From Druceiella hillmani (lineage: Eukaryota > Arthropoda > Insecta > Lepidoptera > Hepialidae), in NCBI GenBank assembly GCA_039881145.1, contig JAYKKI010000066.1, forward strand, positions 8,071,501 to 8,135,500: a DNA stretch of 64,000 bases. The letters run 5' to 3'. Every line of letters begins with the position of its first letter. Position 1 is the first letter of the stretch. The notes beneath the pieces were generated by a model, which worked only from the letters and a program-made list of their open reading frames with translations, was not told the DNA's origin and did no database searches. The position numbers and the translations under genes are program-made. Shown here piece by piece: positions 25,141 to 38,460 of this stretch.

Positions 25141-25879
25141 AGCCAAAAAATATCTGAAACTTTAAAAAAACGTAAAGACTTAAAACTGTCACGATGTTTT
25201 TTTTTTCTATCGTAGTCAGAGTCTAGCAATCCGATTTTTTTTGTTTGGTTCGATAATTTTTGTAATACAAAGAAGATATGCAATTTTCGTAAATTTTGGT
25301 GTATTTCTCTGAGACTGTTCACATTTTGAAATATTCTTGAGTTATTTTCTAACTAACTCTTTTAAGCGATACCCCTGCAAATTAAAAAAAATAATTTAGC
25401 CTGTGTAAAATTACCGTAAAAATATTTAAAGGTAATGGCTCTTTCAAAATATACGAATTAATATAAAATGTTATTATTACCAATTTCAAATTCTTATATC
25501 AAACCCTTTCGGAGGAAATCGGCTGTGAGAAATAAGTAGAAATGTGAATGTCTTTAATAAGGTTCGGTTTTTTTCTTTTTGGCTGAAAAAAGTTTTGCTT
25601 TTTTCTCTATTATTCCAAACTCATGCAAATAAATCAAAAAGTAATTTGGAGGGTTGATATCCAGACAGATTGGTTATTCGTGAAATCAGAATCATTTACA
25701 GTTCGGCTATTAAACTATAAACGAGTATTATAATTCTACTTGTTCAACCTCTTTTAGATAACGAAGTTATTATTTTAGTACTTACGTAAAGCAATTACTT
25801 AATCGTAGACCAATATATAATATTAATACAAAGTTAATACATTTTATATAATAAAAAATGGGAAATGGGCATTACTTAT
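25141..25879. other. AT-rich stretch
   Basis: The 72-codon minus-strand frame (25104-25322) overlaps the array edge and is lysine-rich with no motif. No gene is supported. Confidence 0.35.
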
Positions 25880-26421
25880 CGTAATTAACCATTGGAAAAA
25901 CGAAATCATCAAAATCGATCAAGAATTGCTACCTGTAGCGTGTCCACGTATGTACATGCGTAAAGTGCAATGGACGGAGACGTGTGTCATTTTTGAACGA
26001 AAAATTTAGATCATAATAATATATTACAAAAAATTCAAAATTGAAAATAGTCTTGTTTTTAGATATTTAACCAATTAGTAAATGAAAGAAACGCTAAAAT
26101 CGATCAAGAATAACGACCTGTGGCGTGTACATAAACGTACATGCGTACATAGCAATGGAGGGATACGTGTGTAATTTTTGAAAGAGAAATTTAGATCGTA
26201 ATAATACATTACAAAAAATAAAAATTGGAAGTAGGCTTCTTTTCAGATAATTAACCAATTGGTAAATGAAAGAATAGCTAAAGTCGATCAAGAATGGCGA
26301 CCTGTTGTGTTTTCACATACATATATATATATATATACGTACAAAACAATGGACGGAGACTTTTGTTATATATCGAAAGAAAATTTAGATCATGGTAAAT
26401 ATTTTGAACAACTAGAAATGA
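25880..26421. repeat. Tandem array, about 185-bp unit, three copies
   Basis: The landmark AATCGATCAAGAAT (AGTCGATCAAGAAT in the last copy) recurs at 25,913, 26,098 and about 26,280. Units share CAATGGACGGAGAC, AAATTTAGATCATAATAATA and TTAACCAATTGGTAAATGAA. The third copy has gained a short (TA)n run at 26,318-26,337. Open frames on both strands here are shadows of the array. Confidence 0.9.
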
Positions 26422-27805
26422 TATATATTTTAGGAAAATATCTATTCTTCTCAAATGGATATAGTTATATTTGATTTCTTGCAAAATAACCTAAATCATA
26501 ATTAATTTTATTGTCAAGTCTCGAAGCTAGTTTTTTTTTATATTCGCACTTTAAACTAACGCTGTAATAAAGGGTCGCACGGGGAGTGCAATGACAATAA
26601 AGAAATCCCTGAAATGATTTAACGATAAACTGACTTTTTAACCAAAAACATTTTAACATTGACTCAATACCAAAAAGAAAGGGTACATGTATGTAATATT
26701 AAACGATACGAACATAAATATACCGAATAAAAACGAACGTGTTGCGGGAAATATTCGACTCGTTTACTCGATATTTGTAGGGTACCTCCTATCACGCGAG
26801 CAGACGTTTTCTACATGTATCTATGTCATCGCACTCTAGCTTGTTAGAAAATAAATTCTACAAGAATTTTACGATCATATCCACTTGCCGTTCGTGAGAT
26901 CTATCTCTTTGGCTTGGTAATCCAGTGACGTGGGCGCTACCATCTTCATAGCTGAAAGTCTTTCTATCATTTTATTTTTCTGGTAATATCAACGTTATAC
27001 ACACATACATATACACTTACGTACAAACAAACATGTTTAAGGAATGTGTTTGTTATTAGTACAGATGATTTTGTTTATAAATCTGAGTATACTTGAAATG
27101 TTTTTCTCGGAAAAAAGTAAATTCTTTTTCATTGAAAAGCCAAATTTATGAGTTATTTTTTTAAAAACAGAGAATTTTCATATATTTCCTTAACATTATC
27201 TACTTGTATGAGTCACAGGATTACTTGTAAATATAATTGACATGTCCATTGTTAAATTCTCTACATGGGTATATTTATATTCATAGCAAACATATACTTT
27301 AGATATATTTAATTTATCTTATCAAATAAGATTTTAAATAGCCAATGCGTTTTCGTATAATTAATTTCTCATTCTCTTCTTGAATGAGGACATATTTTAT
27401 TATGGATAAAGTTTACAAATTTAGAATATATACAAATATGTGTAGACATTTTTCAAATGAAACAGTTTCTACCATCGAAAAAATATGCTCATATAATATG
27501 GTCCTAATATTTATATGGTAATAACAATAATGTTATATTATGTTGATATGCCGTTAGCGCTATAAAAGGTCCTCAAAAATGAGGTTATTGTAGTATACTC
27601 CATACTGTTATATCATTTGCACACGTGCTTTACTTAACTCCCTCTTTCTTTCTTGAATTTAACAGCATTGAGCAGTGTTCCAATTGTTTTCAATTGATTT
27701 TATTAAAATAGGCGTTAATAAAAAAAACACATACATAGGGTAATAAACACACGACACGGTATTTTTAACAAGACTGACAGTAAAATTATTTAAAAATATT
27801 TTGCG
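26422..27805. other. 1.4 kb without a recognised gene
   Basis: A somewhat GC-richer patch at 26,740-26,960 includes CCTCCTATCACGCGAGCAGACG and CAGTGACGTGGGCGC, and could be weakly conserved. The rest is AT-rich with nothing supported. Confidence 0.3.
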
Positions 27806-28076
27806 TAGACTCTATTTTGATATTGTTACTTTTGATATGGTTACATAGACTCTATTTTGATATTGTTACTTTTGATATTGTTACATAGACTCTATTTTGA
27901 TATTGTTACTTTTGATATTGTTACATAGACATTATTTTGATATTGTTACATAGACTCTATTTTGATATTGTTATTTTGCATAGACTCTATTTGTTATTTT
28001 AATATTGTTATTTTACATAGACTTTGTTATTTTGATATTGTTATTTTGCATAGACTCTATTTTGATATTGTTACTT
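27806..28076. repeat. Short-unit tandem array (40-bp unit built of 12-20 bp subrepeats)
   Basis: CATAGACTCTATTTTGATATTGTTAC and TTTTGATATTGTTA alternate, giving about seven irregular units. The open frame at 27962-28144 (ILLFCID-type repeats) is translation of this array, not a gene. Confidence 0.92.
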
Positions 28077-28375
28077 TTTGCTCGAATAATAATCATTATA
28101 AAATATTGAATTTTCTACCCGATATCACTCCTCTTTTTACATAGACGTGCAAATATTTTAATCGTGACAAATATGAAAGTAGACAAAAAATAACTCCGAG
28201 TCAAAAGATTTTATGGACTTCTAGACGCATACTTAGATGTTTCTTACAATATTCTCCTTGCATTATTCCGGTTTTGTGTTCAATAGTTTTCAGGTAATTT
28301 ATAAACGATTATATTAAACGTCCTTTGACCGAAAATAAAGTACTCGCCTCCATCACAATTCACAAACACTTAGTG
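28077..28375. other. AT-rich stretch
   Basis: No feature is supported. Confidence 0.35.
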
Positions 28376-28570
28376 AGGGTCTTGTGGTTCACAGATAACA
28401 AGTTACAAGTGAAATACAGTAGAAAGAGTAGCGTGGCGAGCTAGTGCCTACGAGGGTAGTTACAGCTCGCCCGAGGGCGTGCGCCCCCAGTCATTCGTTC
28501 AACTTCACACTACGCTGAGTTTCATTTGACTGTCTGCTTTTATATACAACTCACTGCGTATACTTAATGC
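28376..28570. promoter_or_regulatory. CpG-bearing island, candidate regulatory element or promoter
   Basis: A GC-rich core at 28,430-28,500 (GTGGCGAGC, CTCGCCCGAGGGCGTGCGCCCCC) contains an imperfect palindrome GGGCG-TG-CGCCC. A TATA-like CTTTTATATAC lies at 28,537-28,547. No transcript downstream can be recognised, so promoter activity is only a possibility. Confidence 0.3.
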
Positions 28571-29769
28571 ACATTTGGATATAGTACCTTCGTGCTAACA
28601 AATATTTGCATAGACAGTAACGTTTCGTATGTTGTGGTTTCAGTTTGAGCAAACTATTTACATAGTATTTGATTGGAGCGTGGTTATGGTCATCCATTTA
28701 ATTTAGCTAGGTATATAGGTTTTTTATTCTATACTGTGCTATGAAGACACTTTTTAAAAATTATGGACAAGATGCCAAAGTTGTATTTTACCTCGTAGTA
28801 TTGACGAAAAATGGAATGATTTTAAAAAGTTAATATACACGGAAAAACCAGATTTTTTTAAAAAAATTTCACTCCTATTTTACGAATAAATTATTGTAAC
28901 AACTAAATTTTATTTATAATTTCGTGCAAGGAGATATTGTTGAAAATGTTGGAGGTATTGTTGAAAATGACCACAAAAATAATGTTCTCTCTCCCCGCTA
29001 TCTCTGAAACCGCCATAATCAAAATTAGGGAAAAATAGCATTTTTAAAAGTTTACATAAACTGTGTGTGTCGTAGAACTATAACACAGATTCTCAATTTC
29101 GTATTTTTTGAGAAGCTTTCGATATAAATAATATGTTCACGTGGTAAAAAATAATATTATTATTTGTAAATAACTTAGAAAAAAAACTAAACACCCTTAA
29201 ATGTTTATATGTGGGAAGTAAGTATGGAATATATTTTATGAGTATTTATTTTTGAGTTTCTTAATTTTATACCAGTATTCTGTTATTGTGTCAGATAAAA
29301 ATGTATAAACCAAGTTACGTACTTATGAATGTTGAAGTATTAAAATACGAACTGGGAAAATAAACGAGTCAAAGTAAATGGCACAAAAGCAAAAGTTATT
29401 GAAAAGTAACCTGTAAAACTAATGTTATTTTCAATTTATTATTTATCGGTTATTTCAGGCTTACTATATTTTACTTATTTTTAGTTTAATAATTTACATT
29501 CGACAGATAACTTTCGCTTGACAGATAAACTTATACCTCACTCCAAAGTAGTGACATCTGATGAGTCCAAAAATATTAGCCCTAATGAATGACGTATGAA
29601 TCTTTAACTGCAGGAGCCAATGACGCATTAGTCTTTAATTTTTCTTCTTAAAATTAATAAAATGGAAACTGCCTTCTTTTAGTAATCTGCTCGAAAAATT
29701 ATTCAGTCTAAAAATATGGGTTACCTCAAATAAATTATCATCCTTTATGAATATTATATTTTAATAAAT
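28571..29769. other. 1.2 kb of AT-rich DNA
   Basis: Near 29,565 CTGATGAGTCC resembles the 5' core of a hammerhead, but the stem II partner and GAAA core do not follow; see the rejected list. A diverged direct repeat of about 30 bases (GAATGACGTATGAATCTTTAA and AATGACGCATTAGTCTTTAA) lies at 29,585-29,640. Confidence 0.35.
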
Positions 29770-30065
29770 TATCATTTTAGAAATATGTGAGATAGTAATA
29801 ATTTCATTCCTATTTCGCGCATTTTTTTCCCACTTTCGTATTTCCCTTTCGGTAGTGATAATATTTATTGCAGTGCCAAAATTTTATCTAAAGTTTCCTT
29901 TAGTAAAAAGCTGGATAATAGCTGAATAAAATATTGTCATTTTTGGAATATGCGCGGTAAAAATTATTCCGTTCGTATATCGCTTTCGGTAGTAATATCA
30001 TTTATTATAGGCCAACATTTTTGCTGGAGTTTCCTTTAATCTAAAGATGGATAATAATTGAATAG
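29770..30065. repeat. Diverged tandem duplication, about 137-bp unit
   Basis: CTTTCGGTAGT recurs at 29,846 and 29,983, flanked in both copies by TTCCTTTA and AGCTGGATAATAGCTGAATA-like sequence. The copies differ substantially, so this is an old event. Confidence 0.75.
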
Positions 30066-33000
30066 ACTTTATGTGGTCATATGACTCAATGTTTGAATAT
30101 GACTTTACGTGGTCATAATGATTTAATCACAATTTTTATGATATTAGTTAAGTAATTTAAAAAAAAATGACTTATTCGAACTTTATTAATATTTTTTAAA
30201 TAATATGATCGATGTGTTATAATTCTGCAAATTTAAAAAAAAATCGTAACTAATGAAGAGAAGCATTAACTACTAATGCAAACATTAATTAGTAGTATCT
30301 TATTATCCAGCTGTTTTCAATTTCTTTAAATAAATTGGTTTAAATTTACTATTACGTCATCATGGCGGAAACTAGGTAAAACGGGATTCGCGATTGCAAA
30401 TGCAAACGTTGCTGGCTGCATTCGCACAGAATACTAAATATCATTAATATTTACGACTTTATCCACCAGAATTTACAGCCTCTTGTTTATCTTGACACCT
30501 CGCTGTAACCGCGGAGCGCTGTGTTTGGTTACCAAGTGCTCGTTTCGAAACATAACTTTTCCAGATATCCGAGTCATCGACTGATTTATTTCTAGAGAAT
30601 TTTCGATGTTTATTCAAGTTGAAAGATGTATTTGGTAGGTAGAAAGCGCAGCAGATTTCGCGAGTGGAATATAAATTTCTCTTCATTAGTATAAACTTCG
30701 AATTATTTTATAATATCATATTCATATTTTGTTTGAGACTAGAAATCTTTGAACATTCTCCATTTAATAGTGCTACGAAGATGCGTCCTTAAGTCTAATA
30801 GACAGAGATGATATGACAATGACTAATGTATAAGTATAAATGCACCAATACATCTACATAAATATATAATACGAAAAAGTTTGTATTGGTTGGAAATTAA
30901 TGTTAATTACAGAAAAATATATCTGAAGCCAAAAATAATTTTATCAGAATGTCCATAGTTCAAAGCTATTACGATCACACTACAACTCATGAAGACTGAG
31001 CAGTGATTAAAATGGAAAAGGGGTGGGAAAAACTGCTTAAACGATTCAAGATAGAGAGAGATAGATTTATTTTGACTGATCGTTTCGACTATTCCCGTCA
31101 ATATACCCCCGCCGGAAACGTTTAGTGATTGCGAATGGAAAAGGCAGAACAATTAATATATTTCTATGTGGATAATTAGTGGGGTACATCTAATTAAAAA
31201 TAACACAAATGTCGCCATTTAGCGGAAAATTAAAAAAATTAGTTATTAATATTTTCAGATTATAAACGTTTATTCATATTTTATACATATGTGATAGTTC
31301 ATAGTAAAATAAATCGATGGCGCTGATAATTTAACCTTTCACTGAATCATCCATAAACTTTGGGTTGAATACATTTAAGTCGGTCTATCTGTTACGGAAG
31401 ATAGCAAACAAATACAAATGAACACAAACACACAAATGTAGAGAGGCAGACTGTCGGTAACAACATTTAGTTGTCGGCAAGTGATTGGAACAATATAGTA
31501 CTTTATATGTTATGCACCATCCAAGCGACTAGGTACTCTAAATTTTGACTAAGTATTTTACATTTTTCATAAACACTCCAAATGTTTTAATAAGTATTTT
31601 ATATTTTTCCCTTAATATTGTTGAGAGAATCAATAATAAAAGTAACAAATTCTATAAAAATTTCTAATTAACCCATGCTAAGGTATTATGTATAAATTTA
31701 TTAAATTTTCGTTTCGAAAATACGTCAAAATGAAATTATACTTTTTAAGTAATTTTTTTTCCATCTACTGGTATAAATGTTTTCTATGTTTAATATATTT
31801 TATGTAATATCCTAAATGTATTCAAATCGTGAAATTAATTTAAATCATAAAATCAATTTAATCCCTTTATCAATCTCCAAACGATATTAAAGTATCATTA
31901 ATTCCAGATACTTATGATTATATGCCAGATTTCTCATAAATCAAATATTATTAAAGTAAATGAAATGAAACTTTCATAAATTTTGTTAATATTACCGACA
32001 TATTCGATACTAGTAAGGAAAGATAATTGAAATACTGATTGAAAACTTAGTTCAATTGATTTGGAGGGAGCATAATATCTATGGACGTCCCGAGCGATTG
32101 TCCAGCACTTGCCACAGCAAAATATTGTCACCGATAGCGAAAATGTCGTCGAAGAATAAAATAATATTTTGAGAAGATGATATTTCATATAATTACAATG
32201 CTATGCGACGAGTATACGATTTCAAATAAATTGCGATTGTGTAGATCAAAAGGGAAAGTTGTATATGTAAAAAAGTATGTACATAGGCTTTTATTAAATA
32301 AAATCCGCTTCTACTATTGTAATCAATAATTTTTCTCGTCTCCCATCTTTGAAATTACTACTTACACGTTAATGCAAGGGCTGAACATTTTCAATGTCGC
32401 CACACAGTAATATCAAAGCTGACATGACTCGATGCCACGAACACCTCATTCGGTCTTAAATAGTAAACGACTCAAGTATTATCTCGTAAAGAGGGAGATT
32501 ATACCGTTAATTCAGTGTTTTTCTTAATTACTTTTTTTATTAATAAGGTTCTGTTTATGATAATAAAAGGTTTAAATTTAAATATGCTGGAAAAAATGTT
32601 GATAAAGAAAATTATTTTGTAATTAGAAAAGAAATTATTTTTCCATAATAAAAGCTCGAATCAAAAAACATTACAGAATATTTTCGTCTTATATCGCCGA
32701 GAGGAAGTAAAAAAAATCCTTCTGTACCAATTAAGCAACAATCTGTATACATAGTTACGGAAGTAAGGAAAGACGTTGAACAAAAAGTTACAAGATGCGC
32801 TCGCTGTTAAAATAGCCTACTTCAAAACAGTTACAATAATGGAATTATAAGGTTGCTTGGAAGATCATTAGTGTGATGTTAATTCGAACTGTTTTATATT
32901 TTGTCTATTTTATCACTATGATTTTTTTCATATTTTAATATGATTTGCCTTTCAAGAATTGATATAGCCAATCTGGAATTGGGGTGGCGAGGCAAGGGTT

Positions 33001-33139
33001 TATTAGAAATAGCATAAATAATATATAAGTTGTGATAAAAAACGTGTCAATTATTCATGCAGCTGATCCTGTGTATCAAATGAATTCTTTCTGCAATATA
33101 TGACTGAATTTCAATTTCCATTACTGATCATATCCAATA
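30066..33139. other. 3.1 kb without a recognised gene
   Basis: Small GC-richer patches lie at 30,360-30,560 and 32,340-32,470. A 75-codon minus-strand frame (30459-30686) gives a polar peptide rich in S, N and R that I do not recognise. It has ordinary rather than low-complexity composition, so it is the least implausible short frame here, but nothing else supports it. Frames at 30907-31152 and 31934-32188 are not supported. Confidence 0.3.
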
Positions 33140-33156
33140 TACACTCACACACCCTT

Positions 33157-33203
<47 letters not shown>

Positions 33204-33205
33204 AA
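33140..33205. repeat. (CA)n-(TA)n compound microsatellite
   Basis: CACACACAC run of about 30 bases (33,160-33,190) followed by ATATATATAT. Confidence 0.93.
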
Positions 33206-33404
33206 ATTAAATTAGCGAGTTATAATTACCAATATCTACACAAGAGTGAGTGCTAGTCTATAATAAAACACACATTCACGGGATGCGAGGTGCGTCATGT
33301 CAAATTACTGGACATAATAAAAAACGGAAGTTAAAATCTAGTTTACAATAAATACAAAACAAAGTCGCTGTATTTTTTTAAGAAACCATATCGTTCAACG
33401 TTTC

Positions 33405-34320
33405 AACGGCAATTAGACCATAATAATTATACGTATTAAGTATAATTATACGTCATAAACTTTAATGAAATATAACAAAGCAGCTTGAGATGTAAGATTG
33501 CTTAAATTAATGGTACTTCCGATATTTCTAAATGAATTATGGTAAATATGTGTAAATTTATTTTATTGAAATTTAGCAGGGTTTTGGAGCAATTAGACCA
33601 TAATAATTATAGGAATTAAGTATAACTAAACGTCATAAATTTTAATAAACGATAACAAATCAGCTTGAGATTTAAGATTATTTAAATGAAAGGTACTTCC
33701 GTTATTTATAAATTAATTATGGGAAATATGTGTAAATAAAATGTGTAAATTTATTTTATTGAAACTTAACCAAAGGGCAAAATAAATTCACTTTCTTAAA
33801 ACCTAATGAAGCGACTTGACATTTAAGACAGTACAAAATTAACGGTGCTTCCGATATTTATATATAGTAAATATAAATTAAACGTCGTAAAAAAATAAAA
33901 TAACGTAATAAAATGTCACAAAACAGCTTGAAATTTAAGATTGTTTAAATTAATGGTATTTCCTATATTTATAAATTGATTATGAGAAATATGGGTAAAT
34001 AAAATGTGACAATTTATTTTATTGAAACTTAGCAAAGCGGCAAAGTAAATTTGCTTTCATAAAACCTAACAAAGCAGCTTGATGTTTAAGATGGTATAAA
34101 TTAACGGTGTTTCCGATATATATAAATAATAAGAATTAATTAAGTGTCGTAAATTTTAATAAAATATAACAAAGCAGTTTGCGGTTTAAGATTGTTTAAA
34201 TTAATGATACTTTCGATATTTATAAACTTAAAACTTAACTAAGCAGCTTGACATTAAAGATAGTATATATTAATGGTGCTTCTGATAGTTATAAATAAAT
34301 AATTAATTTGATAATCAATT
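33405..34320. repeat. Degenerate tandem array with units of 75-180 bp
   Basis: The core CAGCTTGAGATTTAAGAT...TTAATGGTACTTCCGATATTTATAAAT recurs about seven times (near 33,482, 33,661, 33,812, 33,934, 34,077, 34,173 and 34,247). The first two full units start GCAATTAGACCATAATAATTATA at 33,409 and 33,589, a 180-bp period. Later units are shortened by deletion, so unit length declines along the array. ORFs are absent. Confidence 0.88.
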
Positions 34321-34389
34321 CAGTGCCGTATTCATGACATATAAATATATATTGTTTTTATTAAGTCGTATTTTTGATAAGATTCTTAC

Positions 34390-34631
34390 AACATATTTTT
34401 AATATTGAATATATTTGGGGTTAATTTTGTAGAAATTCATTATTAACAATTAAATGAAACTACGTGATGTAGTATTATTTCTACTATCTTTAAGTTCTTA
34501 CAACCACGACCTAGGTTTCTTTGTATTACAACATCTTCAGGTGGGCTATTAGCACAGAGACATTTTACTTTGCTAATAATAAACAATAATACTACATCAC
34601 GTAGTTTCATTTAATTGTGAACATATTTTTA
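34390..34631. mobile_element. Fold-back element with hammerhead motif, flanked by 12-bp target-site duplication
   Basis: AACATATTTTTA occurs at 34,390-34,401 and again at 34,620-34,631, bounding an insertion of about 218 bp. The insertion starts ATATTGAATATATTTGGGGTT and ends CATTTAATTGTG. The left part CAATTAAATGAAACTACG... (from 34,448) is complementary to the right end at 34,585-34,618. A minus-strand hammerhead motif lies at 34,504-34,544. Shared ends, the duplication and the ribozyme suggest a non-autonomous Penelope-like element. It encodes no protein. Confidence 0.8.
34504..34544 (-). ncRNA. Hammerhead-ribozyme-like motif
   Basis: Minus-strand reading: CCAC, CTGAAGA, an extra T, stem II GTTGT-AAT-ACAAA, GAAA, stem III ACC-TA-GGT, C, GTGG. 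Stem I (CCAC/GTGG) pairs perfectly and the cleavage triplet is GTC. One base of stem II next to GAAA is C-to-A, which breaks the closing pair, so activity may be reduced. Confidence 0.65.
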
Positions 34632-35005
34632 TTCAGGCTTTTAAGACACCGTGGCTGCCATGGTTTCTTATTTCACCAAATTCAGCTTTAACCTATAATT
34701 ATATGCACAATGATTCTGCTCGTGTTTAAACACTACAGTAATCATGTTTCGCGTACTTCAACTCCTCGAGTAATATATTGCACTTTATTATTTCCAGAGA
34801 AAGCTTGACACTATGGATGCAGGTCAGTATTACATTAAAAATATTACGCATCAAAGTTTTAAACGAATTCTTGTTCACACCTATTAAAAAACCAGATGTA
34901 AATCGCATTTTGGAAATAAACGATCAAATATATTAAAAGTCTAGATGTAAGTCGTTATTACCGACCATTTTGAAAATAAACGATAAAATTGAAGGAAAAA
35001 AGAGA
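34632..35005. other. AT-rich stretch
   Basis: A short internal repeat CCAGATGTAAATCG / CTAGATGTAAGTCG with AAATAAACGATAAAAT occurs at about 34,892-34,990. No gene is supported. Confidence 0.3.
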
Positions 35006-35400
35006 GCCATTGCTAACTGTGCCGCGGCAGTAAATAGATAGCTGGCTCTAGTCGATGCCGTAAAGAAGATACGTTGGCGCAGTCGGTTGAAAAATAAGAC
35101 TCTGCTCGATCGAAGTCTCTAAGCATTTGAGTCACGTGGCGCGCGTCACGTACCGAGTAATATGTAGATGTATAATGTTCCGACATGTCGTGCGGGTATG
35201 CGCCTCTCGTCTCCATACTTTGCGAACCGATGAATTCGGTAATTTAACTTGATGTTGTTGGGCTTTCTACGTTCTCGAGTTCGTGTCTTACGTTGCTCTT
35301 GCCTGAGTTACATTTTAAATGTCTGTTTAACTACGCTCCGGACGTTGAACGTACATTCGTATGCTCTTTAACGAAAAACTCTCGAAAAGCCCATTATATC
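35006..35400. promoter_or_regulatory. CpG-bearing island, candidate regulatory element
   Basis: Enriched in CpG across about 380 bases (GCCGCGGCAG, GGCGCAGTCGG, CGTGGCGCGCGTCACG). It contains two GTCACGT sites 14 bases apart near 35,131 and 35,145 (E-box/CRE-type). A 67-codon minus-strand frame at 35013-35216 is open but unrecognised; an exon reading cannot be excluded. Confidence 0.38.
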
Positions 35401-36879
35401 TCCTACAATCATTTGTGAGAGCTTCGAAAATATACGGCATTAAGATTTAAAGGCTTTGAATAATTCTTATATTCACGTCAAGTTGATTTGGATAAGAGCT
35501 ATATGTTAGAAAACACACAATTTAGGGTATTGAACTTCAAACGCCGTTTTTAGTATCTGAAATGCGGAACTACTTAAGCTTTGTCAATTATCGGATTAAC
35601 GAAGTTGTATGTTCTGAAAGGCAAAATTTAGAATTATCATGGAGTGCATTAGTTGTGATTATTGATAAATAATAATTAAGTAAACATAAATAGTTAAATT
35701 AATTTCTTGTATAACAATATATTTGTGGTATAGAAAATTAATTGAAATTATCAGATAAATTTTAGTGTGGCACGGAAAAGCTGGAAAAAAATAATCTGTT
35801 AACAAGACATATTCATAGCAAATAATATAATATACGCTAATTCGTGTTATTTATACCTAAAACATATGTAATAATTCTTGTAAGGACGATATTCGAAATT
35901 TATATAAGCGCTCGTTATTTAAAATTCTTCAACCTTCTAAATGTCACCCGAAATATGTAACACGATCTTTTGCGTCATCCCCATTTGGAAGTCTACAAAC
36001 TTCTAATGTAAATGGTGGGATAAAATGGCTTATAATTTATAATGACGCGACTTTGTATAACATGAGTCGATAACTTTATTATAAGAACTCATTTTGTCAC
36101 CAAATATTTTTTTAGTTGTTTATTTTAAATTTGAACGTATGTACCAGTATAACATTTGGCAAACTTATTGCTTCATGAGTAATATATTGCAGCACCAAAA
36201 CCAAAAAATATACGGACTGGGCCATTTTAATAATAAAGTTTGAAACCCTGTAATAAAGTTTAACCTAATATATATTTAATTCATTGACGTTGAATTTTAG
36301 ACTTTAACTTCTTTGTACCTTTCGTTTCAATTACTAGCCGTATTTAACTTGTTGTTAAAATAAATAATTGTAAAAAAAATCAAGTGTAAGTACGTACTTT
36401 CTTGCCAACCATTGTTTATTTATGTATTCATTTTAGAATTCAACGTATTTATACATTTAGTGAACTTACTTCTATACGAATAATCTATTCTAGTCAATCA
36501 AAATGCAAGAAGTTGAAAACTTGTAGCTATGAAAACTTAGTGAATAGCAAATAATTTTATAGAATCCATCGATGTGAATTACATGAAACACATTTTATTT
36601 TATGATATACCCTGTGACATTGCCAGATTCACAAATATACCATTATCATCATGAGCCGTTTTCTTGCGATACTGCATATATTTTAACACTACATAGAATT
36701 GTTACAAATGAACCGTGAATAGCTATCAATTTATCAATAAACACTATAGCGGAAACTTATATGAAATAAATTATGTTTCCTAACAGGGTCAAAATACAAT
36801 ATACGTCAAGAGACACACATGAAACGTTAGAAGAGAAATTAAACAGTTCTTAAAGTAAAAGTTTGGCAAATTTAAACAC
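35401..36879. other. 1.5 kb of AT-rich DNA
   Basis: No gene, RNA or repeat is supported. Confidence 0.4.
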
Positions 36880-37130
36880 TTGTTCGTTAATGGCTTTAGG
36901 TTACGCTTTAAATGCTTCTTCACTCTACTTATTCCAAAACATATTTCCACCTCTTAATGAAAAATCATTTACTCTCGAAGCTATAGGCAACACTTTAGAA
37001 TCAACTGGATCTTTATACCACTAATATATCCTTGATAAAGCTCTTTAAGGATCGTTTAAACAAATCTTACCTCTCCTAAACCTTTATCCTCCTTTCAACT
37101 TAATTTTCATTGATTTTTTTTTCCATCTCT
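36880..37130 (-). repeat. Dispersed repeat R1, copy 1 (minus orientation)
   Basis: Shares with the copy at 38.8 kb the ordered blocks TTACxCTTT, CACTTTAGAATCAACTGGAT, AAGGATCxxxxAAA and CCTCTCCTAAACC. Its reverse complement matches the plus-orientation copies at 39.2 and 44.2 kb. Confidence 0.7.
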
Positions 37131-37263
37131 TTACTTGACAAAAAGTGACAAAGGTTTTGTTCTTTTTTTCCTGATACGCATCTTATATTTTATATTATAA
37201 TATATCTTAATCCTTTTATATTGCATCTACCTCTTAATAATCTCATAATAACTAAGGTATCAG

Positions 37264-37440
37264 TCATGTATAGGAAAAAGGAATAATGTTAGAGAAGAAG
37301 GAATAAAATAGTGGTAGGAAATCAAGATAGAAGTATCTTTTCCAGACCTTTATTGGAAACATAAAGCAAGGGTGCATTTCGAATGTTAGGATTAAGTTTA
37401 GTCCACAGTTGGAAGCATGTATAACGAAGACATAAGTAGA
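37264..37440 (+). repeat. Dispersed repeat R1, copy 2 (plus orientation, diverged)
   Basis: Aligns with the 44.2-kb copy through TTTTCCAGACCTTTATTGGAA, then GGATTAAGTTTAGTCCACAG. It lies about 130 bp from copy 1 in opposite orientation, so the two form an imperfect inverted pair. The 85-codon minus-strand frame here is a by-product. Confidence 0.5.

Positions 37441-38460
<1,020 letters not shown>

Noticed and set aside
27962..28144. Open frame with repeated ILLFCID-like segments as a repeat protein
   Set aside because: It lies wholly in a short-unit DNA tandem array whose unit length is irregular, so no repeat protein is implied.
28530..28570. Core promoter with TATA box
   Set aside because: TTATATA is expected often by chance in this composition, and no transcript or initiator at the right distance can be shown.
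29560..29605. CTGATGAGTCC resembling the 5' core of a hammerhead ribozyme
   Set aside because: No complementary GGAC follows and the GAAA core is missing (GAAT instead). Without stem II or the catalytic 3' core, a chance match or unreadable relic is more likely.
30459..30686. 75-codon minus-strand open frame as a gene
   Set aside because: Ordinary composition, but no motif, homology or splice evidence; length is within chance expectation for its GC-richer patch.
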